A stretch of 64,000 bases of DNA from the NCBI GenBank assembly GCA_002600635.1, contig CP021371.1:1305001-1369000 (forward strand), in the 5' to 3' direction. The translations under genes were made by a program, and so were the position numbers. Position 1 is the stretch's first letter; each line of letters starts with the position of its first letter. The stretch is from Rhizobium sp. ACO-34A (lineage in GTDB: Bacteria > Pseudomonadota > Alphaproteobacteria > Rhizobiales > Rhizobiaceae). This document shows, piece after piece, positions 26,360 through 37,984 of the stretch. The notes under the pieces were generated by a model that ran no database searches, was not told where the DNA came from, and saw only the letters and a list, made by a program, of their open reading frames with translations.

Positions 26360-27775
26360 TCAGGCCCGGGTGCCGCCGACGGTCACCTGCTCCATTCTCA
26401 GATGCGGCTGGCCGACGCCGACCGGCACCCATTGTCCGGCCTTGCCGCAATTGCCGATGCCCTTGTCGAGCATCATGTCGTTGCCGACCATGGAAATGCG
26501 CTTCATCGCTTCCGGGCCATTGCCGATCAGCATGGCGCCCTTGACCGGCGCGCCGATCTTGCCGTTCTCGATCAGATAGGCCTCGGTGCAGCCGAAGACG
26601 AACTTGCCGGAGGTAATGTCGACCTGTCCGCCGCCGAAGGAGACGGCGTAGATGCCGTTTTTCACCGAGGAGATGATCTCTTCCGGCGTCTTGTCTCCGC
26701 CCAGCATATAGGTGTTGGTCATGCGCGGCATCGGCTGGTGGGAATAGCCCTGCCGTCGGCCGTTGCCGGTCGGCTTCATGCCCATCAGCCGGGCGTTCTG
26801 CCGGTCCTGCATGTAGCCGACAAGGCGACCGTTCTCGATCAGCACGTTGTAGCCGGAGGGCGTACCTTCGTCATCGACGGTGATCGAGCCGCGGCGCGCG
26901 TCTATGGTGCCGTCGTCGACGACGGTGACGCCGGGAGCGGCCACCATTTCGCCCATCAGGCCGGCGAAGGCCGAGGTTTTCTTGCGGTTGAAGTCGCCTT
27001 CAAGGCCGTGCCCGACGGCCTCATGCAGCATCACGCCCGGCCAGCCGGCGCCAAGCACCACATCCATCGTCCCGGCCGGCGCGTCGATCGCCTCAAGGTT
27101 GACGAGTGCCTGTCTGAGCGCTTCGTCCGCGCCGTTGCGCCAGCTTTCCTCCGAGAGGAAATCGCCGAATGCCATGCGGCCGCCGGTGCCGAAAGAGCCG
27201 GATTCCTGCCGGTCGCCGGAGCCTGCGACGACGGAGATGTTGATGCGGGTCATCGGCCTGATGTCGCGAACCCGGTGGCCGTCGGCGCGCAGGATCTCGA
27301 CCAGCTGCCAGCTTGCGGCAATCGAGGCGGTGACCTGCCGCACCTTGTCGTCCTTGTCGCGCAGATAGGCGTCGATCTCGGAGAGCAGCTTCACCTTTTC
27401 CTCGAAGGTCGGTGCGCCGATCGGATTGTCTTCGCCGTAAAGCTTGCGGTTGGTGCCCTGCGGAGCCGCCGCATAGGAACCGCCATAACCCCGGGTTACG
27501 GCGCCGACGGCATCGGCCGCGCGGTCCAGCGCCGAAAGGGAAAGTTCGCCCGCATGGGCATACCCCACCGCTTCGCCGGCGACCGCGCGCAGGCCGAAAC
27601 CCTGGTCGGTGTTGAAGGAGCCGCCCTTGAGCCGGCCATTGTCGAAGGTCAGCGATTCCGCCTGGGCATGCTCGACGAAGAGTTCGCCATCATCCGCGCC
27701 TTCGAGCGCCTTGGCGACGCTGCGGCGCAGCGTGTCCTCGTCGCAGTCGAAGAGGCTGAGAAGGTCCTGGGTCAT
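26360..27775 (-). CDS. tldD: TldD, metalloprotease of the TldD/PmbA pair
   Basis: A 471-residue TldD protein. The zinc-binding HExxxH motif is in MLHEAVGHGLEGD (about residue 257), and the C-terminal third has the conserved GVGQPHLRMEQVTVGG and FGCTEAYLIENG segments of the family. TldD works with PmbA/TldE to degrade or mature peptides such as microcins and CcdA; PmbA is not in this window. GGAG lies seven bases before ATG 27775. It is convergent with the MazG-like gene and upstream of nothing on its strand; the IalB-like gene ends 133 bases upstream of its start. Confidence 0.93.
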   Translation of the reverse strand: MTQDLLSLFDCDEDTLRRSVAKALEGADDGELFVEHAQAESLTFDNGRLKGGSFNTDQGFGLRAVAGEAVGYAHAGELSLSALDRAADAVGAVTRGYGGSYAAAPQGTNRKLYGEDNPIGAPTFEEKVKLLSEIDAYLRDKDDKVRQVTASIAASWQLVEILRADGHRVRDIRPMTRINISVVAGSGDRQESGSFGTGGRMAFGDFLSEESWRNGADEALRQALVNLEAIDAPAGTMDVVLGAGWPGVMLHEAVGHGLEGDFNRKKTSAFAGLMGEMVAAPGVTVVDDGTIDARRGSITVDDEGTPSGYNVLIENGRLVGYMQDRQNARLMGMKPTGNGRRQGYSHQPMPRMTNTYMLGGDKTPEEIISSVKNGIYAVSFGGGQVDITSGKFVFGCTEAYLIENGKIGAPVKGAMLIGNGPEAMKRISMVGNDMMLDKGIGNCGKAGQWVPVGVGQPHLRMEQVTVGGTRA

Positions 27776-27908
27776 CGTCGTATCTCCTTAGGGCGCGCGT
27801 CTGTTCCCCGATGTAGGCGCATCGGCGGCCAACGGCAAGGCGCAGTCGCAGGCGAAAGCCCACGGCTGGCAACTTGTTTTCTTGATTCAAACTGTGGCTG
27901 CCCGGGGG

Positions 27909-28433
27909 TCAGGGCAGGGCGTCATAGCCTTCGGCAAAGCCGGTCAGTTCGATCGGAATGCCCACGCGATCCTGATCCGCCGATTCCCTGAGCGCGAAGA
28001 CCGCGTTCTTGCCGGCGCGCAGGATCTTCATCAACTCGTCGTCGATCTCCACCTCGACATAGCAGCCTTCGGAGAAGCAGCGGGTGAAATAGGCGCGGCC
28101 GATGTTGTTGTTGTCGACATAGAGTTCCATGCCGTCTTTCAGGAGAACGCCGAGCGGCGCCAGGATGCGCAGCACCTTGGACTTGCGGTCGGCGGTCTTC
28201 AGCACGACGACGGAAAGGCCGACTTCCGGCCTGTCGTCGGCAATGACGTTCTGCATCAGCGCACACTGTTCGCCGGAAGCGCCGGCGGGCGTATCACAGA
28301 TGACCGACCAAGCACCGTGATTGGAACGGATCGTGCCGGGCTGCTGTTGCTGGCCATAGGCCGGCATGGAAAGAGCGGCGATCGCGATGGCGCTTGCGGT
28401 CAAACCCGACCGGAAAAGTCTCGGAAGACCCAT
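27909..28433 (-). CDS. Invasion-associated locus B (IalB) family protein
   Basis: A 174-residue exported protein of the IalB family, named for a Bartonella invasion protein but widespread in non-pathogenic Rhizobiales. The signal peptide has core LTASAIAIAALSMPAYG; then come HGAWSVICDTPAG and a CALMQNV segment, the W-x-V-x-C and C-x-x-x-Q pattern of the family, and FTRCFSEGCYVEVEID with further cysteines that probably form disulfides. ATG 28433 has AGAGG six to eight bases upstream. Its role in the envelope is not established. Divergent from the oxidase operon, it shares a 329-base intergenic region with coxB. Confidence 0.87.
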   Translation of the reverse strand: MGLPRLFRSGLTASAIAIAALSMPAYGQQQQPGTIRSNHGAWSVICDTPAGASGEQCALMQNVIADDRPEVGLSVVVLKTADRKSKVLRILAPLGVLLKDGMELYVDNNNIGRAYFTRCFSEGCYVEVEIDDELMKILRAGKNAVFALRESADQDRVGIPIELTGFAEGYDALP

Positions 28434-28724
28434 GGGTACCTCTGGAAATCGAATCATCCCGGACATTCTTGTCGCCCGGGCGGGGAAAATGAAAGCCCCG
28501 CACCGTCTTTTCCAGCCGAGTGAGGCATAATTGGGACCGTGGGTGTCTTGGGCTGCCGGCTTTCACGCAGGGCGCGTGTGTCCTTTGTTGCCTTGCAACG
28601 AACGGGAGCGTTTTGGATTTGACGATGCGCAAAAATGCCGCGTCCAGTATTAGCCGAACGTATTGCGAATATGGCCAATCTGTGGTTTGAAACATTGAGG
28701 ATAGCATAAATTTTGCGCTTTGGT

Positions 28725-28738
28725 TTGATATGGATCAA
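28725..28738. promoter_or_regulatory. FNR/FixK-type anaerobox in front of coxB
   Basis: TTGATATGGATCAA is a perfect match to the TTGAT-N4-ATCAA consensus for FNR, FnrN and FixK. Its centre is only about 31 bases before the coxB ATG, closer than an activator would normally sit, which suggests repression of the aa3 oxidase at low oxygen. Binding is inferred. The rest of the 329-base gap between the IalB-like gene and coxB shows no gene. Confidence 0.8.
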
Positions 28739-28762
28739 GCGTTCTTGGGAGAGACAACAGTG

Positions 28763-31335
<2,573 letters not shown>

Positions 31336-31364
31336 GCGCGGGCAACAGTCCCCCGACAATCGCG

Positions 31365-31389
31365 GGCGCCACAATCCCATCGTGGCGCC
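31365..31389. other. Hairpin between ctaD and ctaB
   Basis: GGCGCCAC (31365-31372) pairs with GTGGCGCC (31382-31389) around a nine-base loop. There is no T-run and the next cta gene starts 30 bases later, so it more likely stabilises or processes the mRNA than ends it. Confidence 0.5.
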
Positions 31390-31418
31390 TCGCATGAAAT
31401 GAAAGACGGGAAAAGATA

Positions 31419-32375
31419 ATGGCAGTCCTCGATAATCGCGATACGCTCGGGTTCGAAGGCGAAGTTCGCCTTTCGGAGGCGGGTGCGCGCGATTTCTTCG
31501 CGCTCTTGAAGCCGCGGGTCATGTCTCTCGTGGTCTTCACCGCGTTTGCCGGCCTCGTGCTGGCGCCAGGCCACATCAATCCCGTTCTCGGCGCCATCGC
31601 CATTCTGTGCATCGCGGTCGGCGCCGGGGGCTCCGGCTCGCTGAACATGTGGTATGACGCCGATATCGACGCCGTGATGAGCCGCACCGCGACCCGCCCC
31701 ATTCCCGCCGGACGCATAGCACCCAACGAGGCGCTGGCCTTCGGTCTTGTGCTCTCCGTCTTCTCCGTGTCGATCCTCGGGCTCGCCGTAAACTGGTTCG
31801 CAGCCGGATTGCTCGCCTTCACCATCTTCTTCTATGCAGTCATCTACACGATGTGGCTGAAGCGCTCGACGCCGCAGAATATCGTGATCGGGGGTGCTGC
31901 CGGCGCTTTCCCGCCCATGGTCGGCTGGGCCTGCGTGACCGGTGGCGTTTCGCTCGACAGCCTCGTGCTTTTCCTCATCATCTTCCTCTGGACGCCTGCC
32001 CATTTCTGGGCGCTGGCGCTGTTCAAGATGCGCGATTACGGCGCGGTCGGCGTGCCGATGCTGCCGAACGTTTCCGGCGAGGCAACGACCAAGCGCCAGA
32101 TCGCTCTCTACGCGGTCCTGACAGCCGTCACCGCCGTCGTGCCGGCCGTCACCGGTCTTTCCTCGCTCTGGTATGGCCTGTTCGCCGGCGTGCTCGGGGT
32201 GCTGCTGGTGCTCTGTTCCATCGCCGTCTGGCGCATGCCTGACGGGGACGAGAAGATGCTGCCGGCCAGGAAGCTCTTCGGCTTCTCCATTCTCTACCTG
32301 TTCGCCATCTTTTCCGGCCTGCTGGTCGACCACTATGTCGCCTCGCTGGCCGCCATGTTCGGAGGCGCTGCCTGA
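31419..32375 (+). CDS. ctaB: CtaB, protoheme IX farnesyltransferase (heme O synthase)
   Basis: A 318-residue UbiA-superfamily prenyltransferase that adds the farnesyl tail to heme B to form heme O for the oxidase. The first aspartate-rich motif is [15 protein letters not shown] (D-x3-D) near residue 80, and the second loop includes [18 protein letters not shown]; about eight membrane helices are present. The N-terminal [14 protein letters not shown] is the usual CtaB start of helix I. Its stop overlaps the ATG of the next small gene by one base. The position after ctaD is conserved in alphaproteobacteria. Confidence 0.95.
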   Translation: MAVLDNRDTLGFEGEVRLSEAGARDFFALLKPRVMSLVVFTAFAGLVLAPGHINPVLGAIAILCIAVGAGGSGSLNMWYDADIDAVMSRTATRPIPAGRIAPNEALAFGLVLSVFSVSILGLAVNWFAAGLLAFTIFFYAVIYTMWLKRSTPQNIVIGGAAGAFPPMVGWACVTGGVSLDSLVLFLIIFLWTPAHFWALALFKMRDYGAVGVPMLPNVSGEATTKRQIALYAVLTAVTAVVPAVTGLSSLWYGLFAGVLGVLLVLCSIAVWRMPDGDEKMLPARKLFGFSILYLFAIFSGLLVDHYVASLAAMFGGAA

Positions 32376-32509
32376 TGGAAACGGTCAAACTCAACGAAGC
32401 GCAGAAGAAATCCCGCCGCGGGCGCAACATCGCGCTCGGCCTCGTGCTCGCGGGGCTGGTGGTTCTGTTCTACGTCGTGACGCTGATCAAGATCGGCAAC
32501 ATGGGCTAG
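32375..32509 (+). CDS. 44-residue single-helix membrane protein in the oxidase cluster
   Basis: A very short gene whose ATG overlaps the ctaB stop (TGATG). It encodes 44 residues: a basic N-terminus ([13 protein letters not shown]), one membrane helix ([20 protein letters not shown]) and a short KIGNMG tail. The position between ctaB and ctaG, the tight coupling and the predicted N-in single span agree with the small CoxF-like proteins annotated at this place in other rhizobia. The role, perhaps in CuB or subunit assembly, is inferred from position only. Confidence 0.85.
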   Translation: METVKLNEAQKKSRRGRNIALGLVLAGLVVLFYVVTLIKIGNMG

Positions 32510-32534
32510 GCAAAAGGGGGAGGAGACCTTGACG

Positions 32535-33137
32535 ATGACAACCGGGGAGACAGTGAAAGGACGGCGTGGCAACGGCACGATCCTCGTCGCCTGCCTCGTT
32601 TTCGTCGGCTGCATGGTGGGCGTGTCCTTCGCCTCGGTTCCGCTCTATCGCCTGTTCTGTCAGGTCACGGGCTATAACGGTACGACCCAGCGCGTCGAGC
32701 AGGTGTCCGATGTCATCCTCGACAAGAAGATCAAGGTCACCTTCGACGCCAACGTGTCGAATGGCCTGAACTGGGATTTCAAGCCGGTCCAGCGCTCGAT
32801 CGATCCGCAGATCGGCGAGACCGTCCAGATCAGCTACACCGCGACCAATCGCTCGCCCTATGCGACCAAGGGGCAGGCGGTGTTCAACGTCACGCCGATG
32901 GAAGCGGCTGCATACTTCAACAAGGTCCAGTGCTTCTGCTTCACGGAAACGGAACTGAAGCCGGGCGAGACACTGGAAATGCCGGTCGTCTTCTTCGTCG
33001 ATCCCGCCATCACCGAGGCGGTCGAGACCAGGGATATCGGCACGATCACGCTGTCCTATACCTTCTATCCGGACAAGGGGGAGAAGCCGGTGGCTGCGGC
33101 CCTGCCGCAGGATGGGACTGAAAAGCCGAAATTATGA
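32535..33137 (+). CDS. ctaG: CtaG/Cox11, copper chaperone for CuB insertion
   Basis: A 200-residue Cox11 homologue. One N-terminal membrane helix ([29 protein letters not shown]) is followed by a periplasmic immunoglobulin-like domain. The copper-binding motif CFCF is present ([12 protein letters not shown]), and the conserved FCQVTGYNG follows the helix. It delivers copper to the CuB site of CtaD. ATG 32535 sits nine bases after AGGAG; a TTG six bases upstream is too close to it. Adjacent to ctaB and ctaE in one operon-like run. Confidence 0.95.
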   Translation: MTTGETVKGRRGNGTILVACLVFVGCMVGVSFASVPLYRLFCQVTGYNGTTQRVEQVSDVILDKKIKVTFDANVSNGLNWDFKPVQRSIDPQIGETVQISYTATNRSPYATKGQAVFNVTPMEAAAYFNKVQCFCFTETELKPGETLEMPVVFFVDPAITEAVETRDIGTITLSYTFYPDKGEKPVAAALPQDGTEKPKL

Positions 33138-33195
33138 GAGGAGGGGTCCGGTTCGCCGGGCCTTAGGGAAATTTTGACATTCGGGGATTGCTGAA

Positions 33196-34071
33196 ATGGC
33201 CGAAGCGCATCAGAAACATCACGACTACCATATCATTGCTCCGAGCCCGTGGCCGATCACGGCTTCGCTCGGCGCATTTCTCATGACCTTCGGCGGCGTT
33301 GGCTTCATGCGCTACCTGAATGGTGGTTCGTTCAAGCTGTTCGGCCTCGAACTCGCGCATCCATGGCTGTTCTTCATCGGTCTGGCCGTCGTTCTCTACA
33401 CGATGGTCGGCTGGTGGGCGGATACCATCAAGGAAGCCCATGAGGGCGCCCATACCCGCGTCGTGTCGCTGCACCTGCGCTACGGCATGATCATGTTCAT
33501 CGCTTCCGAAGTGATGTTCTTTGTCGCCTGGTTCTGGGCCTTCTTCGATGCCAGCCTGTTCCCGCACGAGGCGATCCAGGCAAGCCGCGTGGAGTTCACC
33601 GGCGGTCAGTGGCCGCCGAAGGGTATCGAGGTTCTCGACCCCTGGCACCTGCCGATCTACAACACCGTGATCCTGCTGCTGTCCGGCACCTGTGTCACCT
33701 GGGCCCACCACGCGCTGCTGCATGGCGACCGCAAGGGGCTCATCAACGGTCTCGCGCTGACGGTCGTCCTCGGCGTGCTGTTCTCCTTCGTGCAGGGCTA
33801 CGAATATGCCCATGCGCCGTTTGCCTTCAAGGATTCGATCTACGGCTCGACCTTCTTCATGGCGACCGGCTTCCATGGCTTCCACGTCATTATCGGCACG
33901 ATCTTCCTGATCGTCTGCCTGCTGCGTGCCGCCAATGGCGATTTCACGCCGAAGCAGCATTTCGGCTTCGAAGCCGCGGCTTGGTACTGGCACTTCGTCG
34001 ACGTGGTCTGGCTGTTCCTGTTCTTCACCATCTATATCTGGGGCGGCTGGGGCGCGCCGCTGGCCGGCTGA
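33196..34071 (+). CDS. ctaE: CtaE, cytochrome c oxidase subunit III
   Basis: A 291-residue subunit III with seven membrane helices. Recognisable segments are [16 protein letters not shown] near the N-terminus, [27 protein letters not shown] in the middle (read in parts; the glutamate of SEVMFF is the conserved core residue), [14 protein letters not shown], and the C-terminal [14 protein letters not shown] signature. It stabilises subunit I and may aid proton uptake. ATG 33196 follows a short spacer from ctaG. A strong intrinsic terminator lies 23 bases after the stop. Confidence 0.95.
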   Translation: MAEAHQKHHDYHIIAPSPWPITASLGAFLMTFGGVGFMRYLNGGSFKLFGLELAHPWLFFIGLAVVLYTMVGWWADTIKEAHEGAHTRVVSLHLRYGMIMFIASEVMFFVAWFWAFFDASLFPHEAIQASRVEFTGGQWPPKGIEVLDPWHLPIYNTVILLLSGTCVTWAHHALLHGDRKGLINGLALTVVLGVLFSFVQGYEYAHAPFAFKDSIYGSTFFMATGFHGFHVIIGTIFLIVCLLRAANGDFTPKQHFGFEAAAWYWHFVDVVWLFLFFTIYIWGGWGAPLAG

Positions 34072-34093
34072 GGCTAGTGAGACAATGAAATCG

Positions 34094-34119
34094 AACGGCG
34101 CCTGCGGGCGCCGTTTTTC
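34094..34119 (+). terminator. Rho-independent terminator after ctaE
   Basis: AACGGCGCC (34094-34102) pairs with GGCGCCGTT (34107-34115) around TGCG, followed by TTTCT. It probably ends the coxB-ctaE transcript, placing DUF983 and SURF1 under a second promoter or read-through. Confidence 0.85.
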
Positions 34120-34120
34120 T

Positions 34121-34232
34121 TGGGCCAAGGCATGTCGCGCAAAAGTGTGCAGCGGTTTTGCGGCAGCGACATGCGATAAAACAAAGGCTTAAAGCGTGCG
34201 GAGCGAATCTGAAAGATCGCGACACGCTTTAA
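34121..34232. repeat. Dispersed palindromic repeat (GCAAAAGTGTGnAGCGGTTTTGCG family)
   Basis: Contains the core GCAAAAGTGTGCAGCGGTTTTGC (34139 onward; arms GCAAAA/TTTTGC) and a trailing inverted pair AAAGCGTG/CACGCTTT (34192-34231). The same core recurs at 42,281, and related degenerate copies lie at 35,466 and 53,075. This is a known type of intergenic repeat in Rhizobiaceae; no function is established. Confidence 0.65.
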
Positions 34233-34344
34233 CCTGAATGGCGGCCGCATTTTGCGGATGCCGGTAGCCGCGATATAACCGGAAATGACGACGTCTGAGG
34301 CGATTGCCCCGCGTTGTCGCCCGGGCATGCTGAGGGAAAAGGTC

Positions 34345-34728
34345 ATGAGCGAGGATAATGCGCATTTCGCCCCCGTCGATCCGGTGAAGGCCGGTCTTAC
34401 GGCATGCTGCCCGCGTTGCGGTCAGGGGCGTCTGTTCGACGGGCTTACCAAGCTCAAGCCCCGTTGCAGCAATTGCGGGCTCGATTACTCCTTTGCCGAT
34501 TCCGGCGACGGTCCGGCTATCTTCGTCATTCTGCTTGCCGATCTCATCGTGGTCGGTCTCGCGGTGTGGACCGAGATCAACTACCAGCCGCCGGTCTGGC
34601 TGCATTTCGTGCTCTTCGGCCCCATGGCGATCTTCGTTTCGCTCTGGCTGCTGCGGACCATCAAGGCGCTGCTGATCGCGCTTCAGTACAAGAACAGCGC
34701 CGCGCCGGGAACGATCGACCGTGGCTGA
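34345..34728 (+). CDS. DUF983 membrane protein
   Basis: A 127-residue DUF983 protein. It begins with a zinc-ribbon-like cysteine motif (CCPRCGQGRLFDG, then RCSNCGLDYSFAD) and has two membrane helices (AIFVILLADLIVVGLAVW and LHFVLFGPMAIFVSLWLL). ATG 34345 is preceded by GAGGGAAAAGG. The gene lies between ctaE and SURF1 in many alphaproteobacteria, which suggests a role in oxidase biogenesis, but none is proven. It overlaps the SURF1 gene by eight bases. Confidence 0.88.
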   Translation: MSEDNAHFAPVDPVKAGLTACCPRCGQGRLFDGLTKLKPRCSNCGLDYSFADSGDGPAIFVILLADLIVVGLAVWTEINYQPPVWLHFVLFGPMAIFVSLWLLRTIKALLIALQYKNSAAPGTIDRG

Positions 34729-35467
34729 CACCGAGGCTCCCGGCCGCAAGGGCGGCGGCTGGCGTTTTGCCGTGACCGCTGTTGCTGTGGCGGTCGCCAT
34801 GGCCATCCTGCTTTCGCTCGGCACATGGCAGGTCCAGCGTCTTCACTGGAAGGAAGCGCTGATCGCCGATATCGAGGCGCGCCGCCATGCCGATCCGCTC
34901 GATGTTGCGGGCCTCGAGACCGTGCTGCGCCAAGGAGGCGATGTCGACTATCGCGCCGCCCGCGCCGAAGGTCGCTATCTCAACGACAAGGAACGGCACT
35001 TCCTCGCGACCTTTGACGGTGAGGCGGGCTTCTATGTCTACACGCCGCTGGAACTGGCAGACGGCCGCTATCTCCTCGTCAATCGCGGCTTCGTGCCCTA
35101 CGACCTGAAGGAGCCCACGACCCGGGTGCAGGGCGCGCTGCAGGGCGATCAGGTTGTCTTGGGCCTTGCCCGCGCCCGGCTCCCCGGCAAACCGGGCTTC
35201 ATGGTGCCGGACAATGACGAGGCGAAGAACATCTTCTTCTGGAAGGATCTCGATCGCATGGCCGCGAGCGTCGGCCTGCCGGAAAACGCCGTGCTGCCGT
35301 TTTTCCTCGATGCCGATGCGACGCCCGTGCCGGGCGGTCTGCCGCGCGGAGGCGTGACCCAGATCGACCTGCCGAACAGCCACCTGCAATATGCGATCAC
35401 CTGGTATGGACTGGCCCTGGCGCTGGCGCTCGTCTGCGCCTTCGCCTATGTCCGCCGCAAGAGTTAG
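34721..35467 (+). CDS. SURF1-family oxidase assembly protein
   Basis: A 248-residue SURF1 homologue. An N-terminal helix ([26 protein letters not shown], with the conserved GTWQ-x-x-R-x-x-WK motif), a periplasmic domain with [20 protein letters not shown], and a C-terminal helix ([20 protein letters not shown]) match the family topology. SURF1 inserts heme a into subunit I. The start is GTG 34721, inside the end of the DUF983 gene, so the two are translationally coupled. A repeat element begins at the stop. Confidence 0.93.
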   Translation: MADTEAPGRKGGGWRFAVTAVAVAVAMAILLSLGTWQVQRLHWKEALIADIEARRHADPLDVAGLETVLRQGGDVDYRAARAEGRYLNDKERHFLATFDGEAGFYVYTPLELADGRYLLVNRGFVPYDLKEPTTRVQGALQGDQVVLGLARARLPGKPGFMVPDNDEAKNIFFWKDLDRMAASVGLPENAVLPFFLDADATPVPGGLPRGGVTQIDLPNSHLQYAITWYGLALALALVCAFAYVRRKS

Positions 35468-35578
35468 AGGCATTTCGGCAAAAACGGGAACCGGTTTTGC
35501 GTCCGGAACTGCGTCAAAACGAAGATATAGGGCATTGAAGGCGATTCCGTTTTCGCCTGAAATGCTCTGGACGGCCGC
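35466..35578. repeat. Dispersed palindromic repeat, long imperfect hairpin
   Basis: The outer arms, AGAGGCATTTCGGC-AAAAACGG (from 35466) and CCGTTTTCGCCTGAAATGCTCT (to 35578), can pair imperfectly; the interior has the AACCGGTTTTGCGTCCGGAA core shared with the copy at 42,281. It fills most of the SURF1-DUF1304 gap. Confidence 0.65.
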
Positions 35579-35607
35579 AGCTTTCGGCCGAAGGGGAAGG
35601 GGAGATC

Positions 35608-35976
35608 ATGACCACTATTGCAAATATTCTCGTCGCACTCGTGGCGCTCGAACATGTCTACATTCTCGTGCTGGAGATGTTTCTCTGGACGAAGCCGGCG
35701 GGGCTGAAAGCCTTTGCCATGAAGCCGCAGCAGGCGGAGGCGACCAAGGTGCTTGCCGCCAATCAGGGGCTCTACAACGGCTTCCTGGCGCTCGGCCTGT
35801 TCTGGTCGCTCGCGCATCCCTCACCGGAATTTGCATTTCAGCTCAAGCTGTTTTTCCTTGGCTGTGTGTTCGTTGCTGGCCTATATGGGAGCGTGACGGC
35901 TTCGCGGAAGATCCTCTACATACAGGCGCTTCCCGCGGTCGTCTCCTTGATCCTCGTGCTGCTGGCAGGCCATTGA
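35608..35976 (+). CDS. DUF1304 membrane protein
   Basis: A 122-residue DUF1304 protein with four membrane helices. The family pattern is plain: [21 protein letters not shown] at the N-terminus and [17 protein letters not shown] in the second helix, followed by [18 protein letters not shown]. The function is unknown. GGGGAGATC precedes ATG 35608. Its TGA overlaps the ispH ATG by one base (TGATG), so the pair is translationally coupled. Confidence 0.9.
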   Translation: MTTIANILVALVALEHVYILVLEMFLWTKPAGLKAFAMKPQQAEATKVLAANQGLYNGFLALGLFWSLAHPSPEFAFQLKLFFLGCVFVAGLYGSVTASRKILYIQALPAVVSLILVLLAGH

Positions 35977-36980
35977 TGAATGTGAACGTCTCCCGATCGC
36001 CCCTGACGATAAGGCTTTGCGGTCCGCGCGGCTTTTGCGCCGGCGTGGATCGCGCCATCCAGATCGTCGTGCTGGCGTTGAAGGGCTATGGCGCGCCTGT
36101 TTATGTGCGCCACGAGATCGTGCACAATCGTTATGTCGTCGAGGGGCTGGAAGCCAAGGGCGCCGTCTTCGTCGAGGAGCTGGATGAGATCCCGGAAGAG
36201 CATCGCGCCCAGCCGGTCGTCTTTTCCGCCCATGGCGTGCCTAAATCCGTGCCGGCGGATGCGACCGCCCGCAATCTTTTCTATCTCGACGCCACCTGTC
36301 CGCTTGTGTCGAAGGTTCACAAGCAGGCCATGCGCCACCAGCGCCTCGGCCGCCACGTCGTCCTGATCGGCCATGCCGGGCATCCGGAAGTGATCGGCAC
36401 CATGGGACAATTGCCGGAGGGCACGGTGTCGCTGATCGAGACCGTCGAGGATGCGGAGGCCTATCAGCCCGCCGACCCCGACAATCTCGGCTATGTCACC
36501 CAGACGACGCTTTCGGTGGATGACACGGTCGGCGTCATCGCCAAGCTTCGCGAGCGCTTCCCGAACCTCAACGACCCTTCGGCCGACAGCATCTGCTATG
36601 CCACGACCAACCGGCAGGAAGCCGTGAAGCAGGCGGCCCCCGGCTGCGATCTCTTCCTGATCGTTGGTGCGCCCAATTCGTCCAACTCCAAGCGTCTTGT
36701 CGAGGTCGCCCTGAAGGCCGGCGCCAAGCAGTCGATTCTGGTGCAGCGCGCCTCCGAGATCGACTGGGATGCCGTGGGTCCGATCCGCTCCGTCGGCCTT
36801 TCCGCCGGCGCATCCGCTCCCGAGGTGATCGTCAACGAGATCATCGAGGCCTTCAAGGCCCGCTACGACACCACCCTGGAACTTGCCGAATTCTCCATCG
36901 AGAACGAGCATTTCCTCGTCAACCGCGAACTGCGCTCGATCGAACTCACCCACGAGGATATGGCGTGGGTTAATGGGTGA
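35976..36980 (+). CDS. ispH: IspH (LytB), 4-hydroxy-3-methylbut-2-enyl diphosphate reductase
   Basis: A 334-residue iron-sulfur enzyme that makes IPP and DMAPP in the last step of the non-mevalonate (MEP) isoprenoid pathway. The three cluster cysteines are Cys21 ([10 protein letters not shown]), Cys108 (LDATCPLV) and Cys207 ([10 protein letters not shown]), with HEIVHN, SAHGVP and [11 protein letters not shown] motifs in order. I chose ATG 35976, overlapping the DUF1304 stop; the frame is open far upstream but that part is a shadow of SURF1 and DUF1304. Co-translated with DUF1304. A tandem repeat follows. Confidence 0.95.
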   Translation: MNVNVSRSPLTIRLCGPRGFCAGVDRAIQIVVLALKGYGAPVYVRHEIVHNRYVVEGLEAKGAVFVEELDEIPEEHRAQPVVFSAHGVPKSVPADATARNLFYLDATCPLVSKVHKQAMRHQRLGRHVVLIGHAGHPEVIGTMGQLPEGTVSLIETVEDAEAYQPADPDNLGYVTQTTLSVDDTVGVIAKLRERFPNLNDPSADSICYATTNRQEAVKQAAPGCDLFLIVGAPNSSNSKRLVEVALKAGAKQSILVQRASEIDWDAVGPIRSVGLSAGASAPEVIVNEIIEAFKARYDTTLELAEFSIENEHFLVNRELRSIELTHEDMAWVNG

Positions 36981-37007
36981 GGAACGGTCGGGCGCGCTTT
37001 GAGCGCC

Positions 37008-37340
37008 CGAGCAATCGATCCAGCGAATCGATTGCAGTGACGAACGCCCTGAGCCCAAAGCGAAGGGCCGGGATACGGTTCCTCATATTCCCACCCGGCG
37101 TAGCCGGAAAAACGATCCAGTGAATCGTTTTTAGCAACGAACGCCCGGAGCCTTAGCGAAGGGCCGGCCTACGTTTCCGCATATTCCCCATTCGGCGAAG
37201 CCCGAGCAATCGATCCAGCGAATCGATTGCAGTGACGAACGCCCTGAGCCCAAAGCGAAGGGCCGGAATACGGTCCTCATATTCCCACCCGGCGTAGCCG
37301 GAAAAACGATCCGGCGGATCGATCACAATGGCGAACGAGC
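37008..37340. repeat. Tandem repeat of about 195 bp, each made of two related ~97-bp half units
   Basis: The 374-base gap between ispH and mntP holds two near-identical copies starting at 37008 and 37203 (offset 195). Each copy consists of two diverged halves. A half unit begins with a hairpin such as GCAATCGAT/ATCGATTGC (37011-37035 and 37206-37230), then GACGAACGCC, then AGCGAAGGGCCGG and a CATATTCCC stretch. The last half is degenerate. A single inverted relative lies at 2,381. No ORF is seen. Confidence 0.8.
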
Positions 37341-37354
37341 CGAACTCCGGCCCC

Positions 37355-37927
37355 TCACGCCGTCATATGCTCATACAAAATCATGCTCCCGAGTGAGCAC
37401 AACACCACGCCCGCGCCGATTTCCGCGAACTTCCCGAAGCGGTCCCCGATGGCCTTGCCGAGCAGCAGCCCGCTGGTGGACATGGCGAGTGTTGCAAGTC
37501 CAATGGCAAGGGATATGGCGATGATGCCGGTCAGGCCGACATCGATCAGCGCCAGCGAGAGACTGACCGCCATGGCGTCGATGCTTGTGCCGAAGGCCGT
37601 GGCGATCAGCACCCATAAGGACTGGCTGGCAGGCCGCACGCTGCCTTCTTCTTCTCCCCGGAGCACGCCGTAGACCATGTGTAGGCCGACCGCCATGAGA
37701 ATGCCGAAGGCGATCCAGTGGTCGAACTGTGCGACCCATTCATTGGCGGCGACGCCGGCCATCCAGCCGAGGAACGGGGTCATGGCTTCCACCGCGCCGA
37801 AAACGGCGCCGGTCTTCAGCGCCTCGATCAGTCTCGGACGCTCAAGCGCGGTGCCGCGGCTGACCGAGACGGCGAAGGCATCGACGGACATGCTGACGGA
37901 CAGGAAGAATACGGCGGCTGGTGACAT
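37355..37927 (-). CDS. mntP: MntP, manganese efflux pump
   Basis: A 190-residue MntP (YebN) protein with six membrane helices. The paired family motifs are visible: SMSVDAFAVSVSRG in helix I and ATAFGTSIDAMAVSLSLAL in helix IV, each with the conserved aspartate, and GKAIGDRFGKFAEIGAGVVL near the C-terminus. It exports Mn2+ from the cytoplasm. I chose ATG 37927 (MSPAAVFF), the usual start; the frame is open from a TTG 13 codons upstream. The leader looks like a yybP-ykoY manganese riboswitch, which would raise expression at high Mn2+. Confidence 0.93.
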   Translation of the reverse strand: MSPAAVFFLSVSMSVDAFAVSVSRGTALERPRLIEALKTGAVFGAVEAMTPFLGWMAGVAANEWVAQFDHWIAFGILMAVGLHMVYGVLRGEEEGSVRPASQSLWVLIATAFGTSIDAMAVSLSLALIDVGLTGIIAISLAIGLATLAMSTSGLLLGKAIGDRFGKFAEIGAGVVLCSLGSMILYEHMTA

Positions 37928-37984
37928 GGGAAAACCGGAGGACGGAGAGTTGAACCGGGCAGCCAAAGCCGTGCGTCCGTCACC

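Noticed and set aside
26402..27991. Plus-strand frame of about 530 codons opposite tldD
   Set aside because: Shadow of tldD, which carries HExxxH and other conserved motifs.
35391..35975. Extended N-terminus for IspH reaching back into SURF1
   Set aside because: The upstream part overlaps the SURF1 and DUF1304 genes in another frame; the ATG at 35976 gives the conserved start.
37008..37340. CRISPR-like regular repeats
   Set aside because: Units are about 97 and 195 bp, themselves internally diverged, with no unique spacers and no cas genes.
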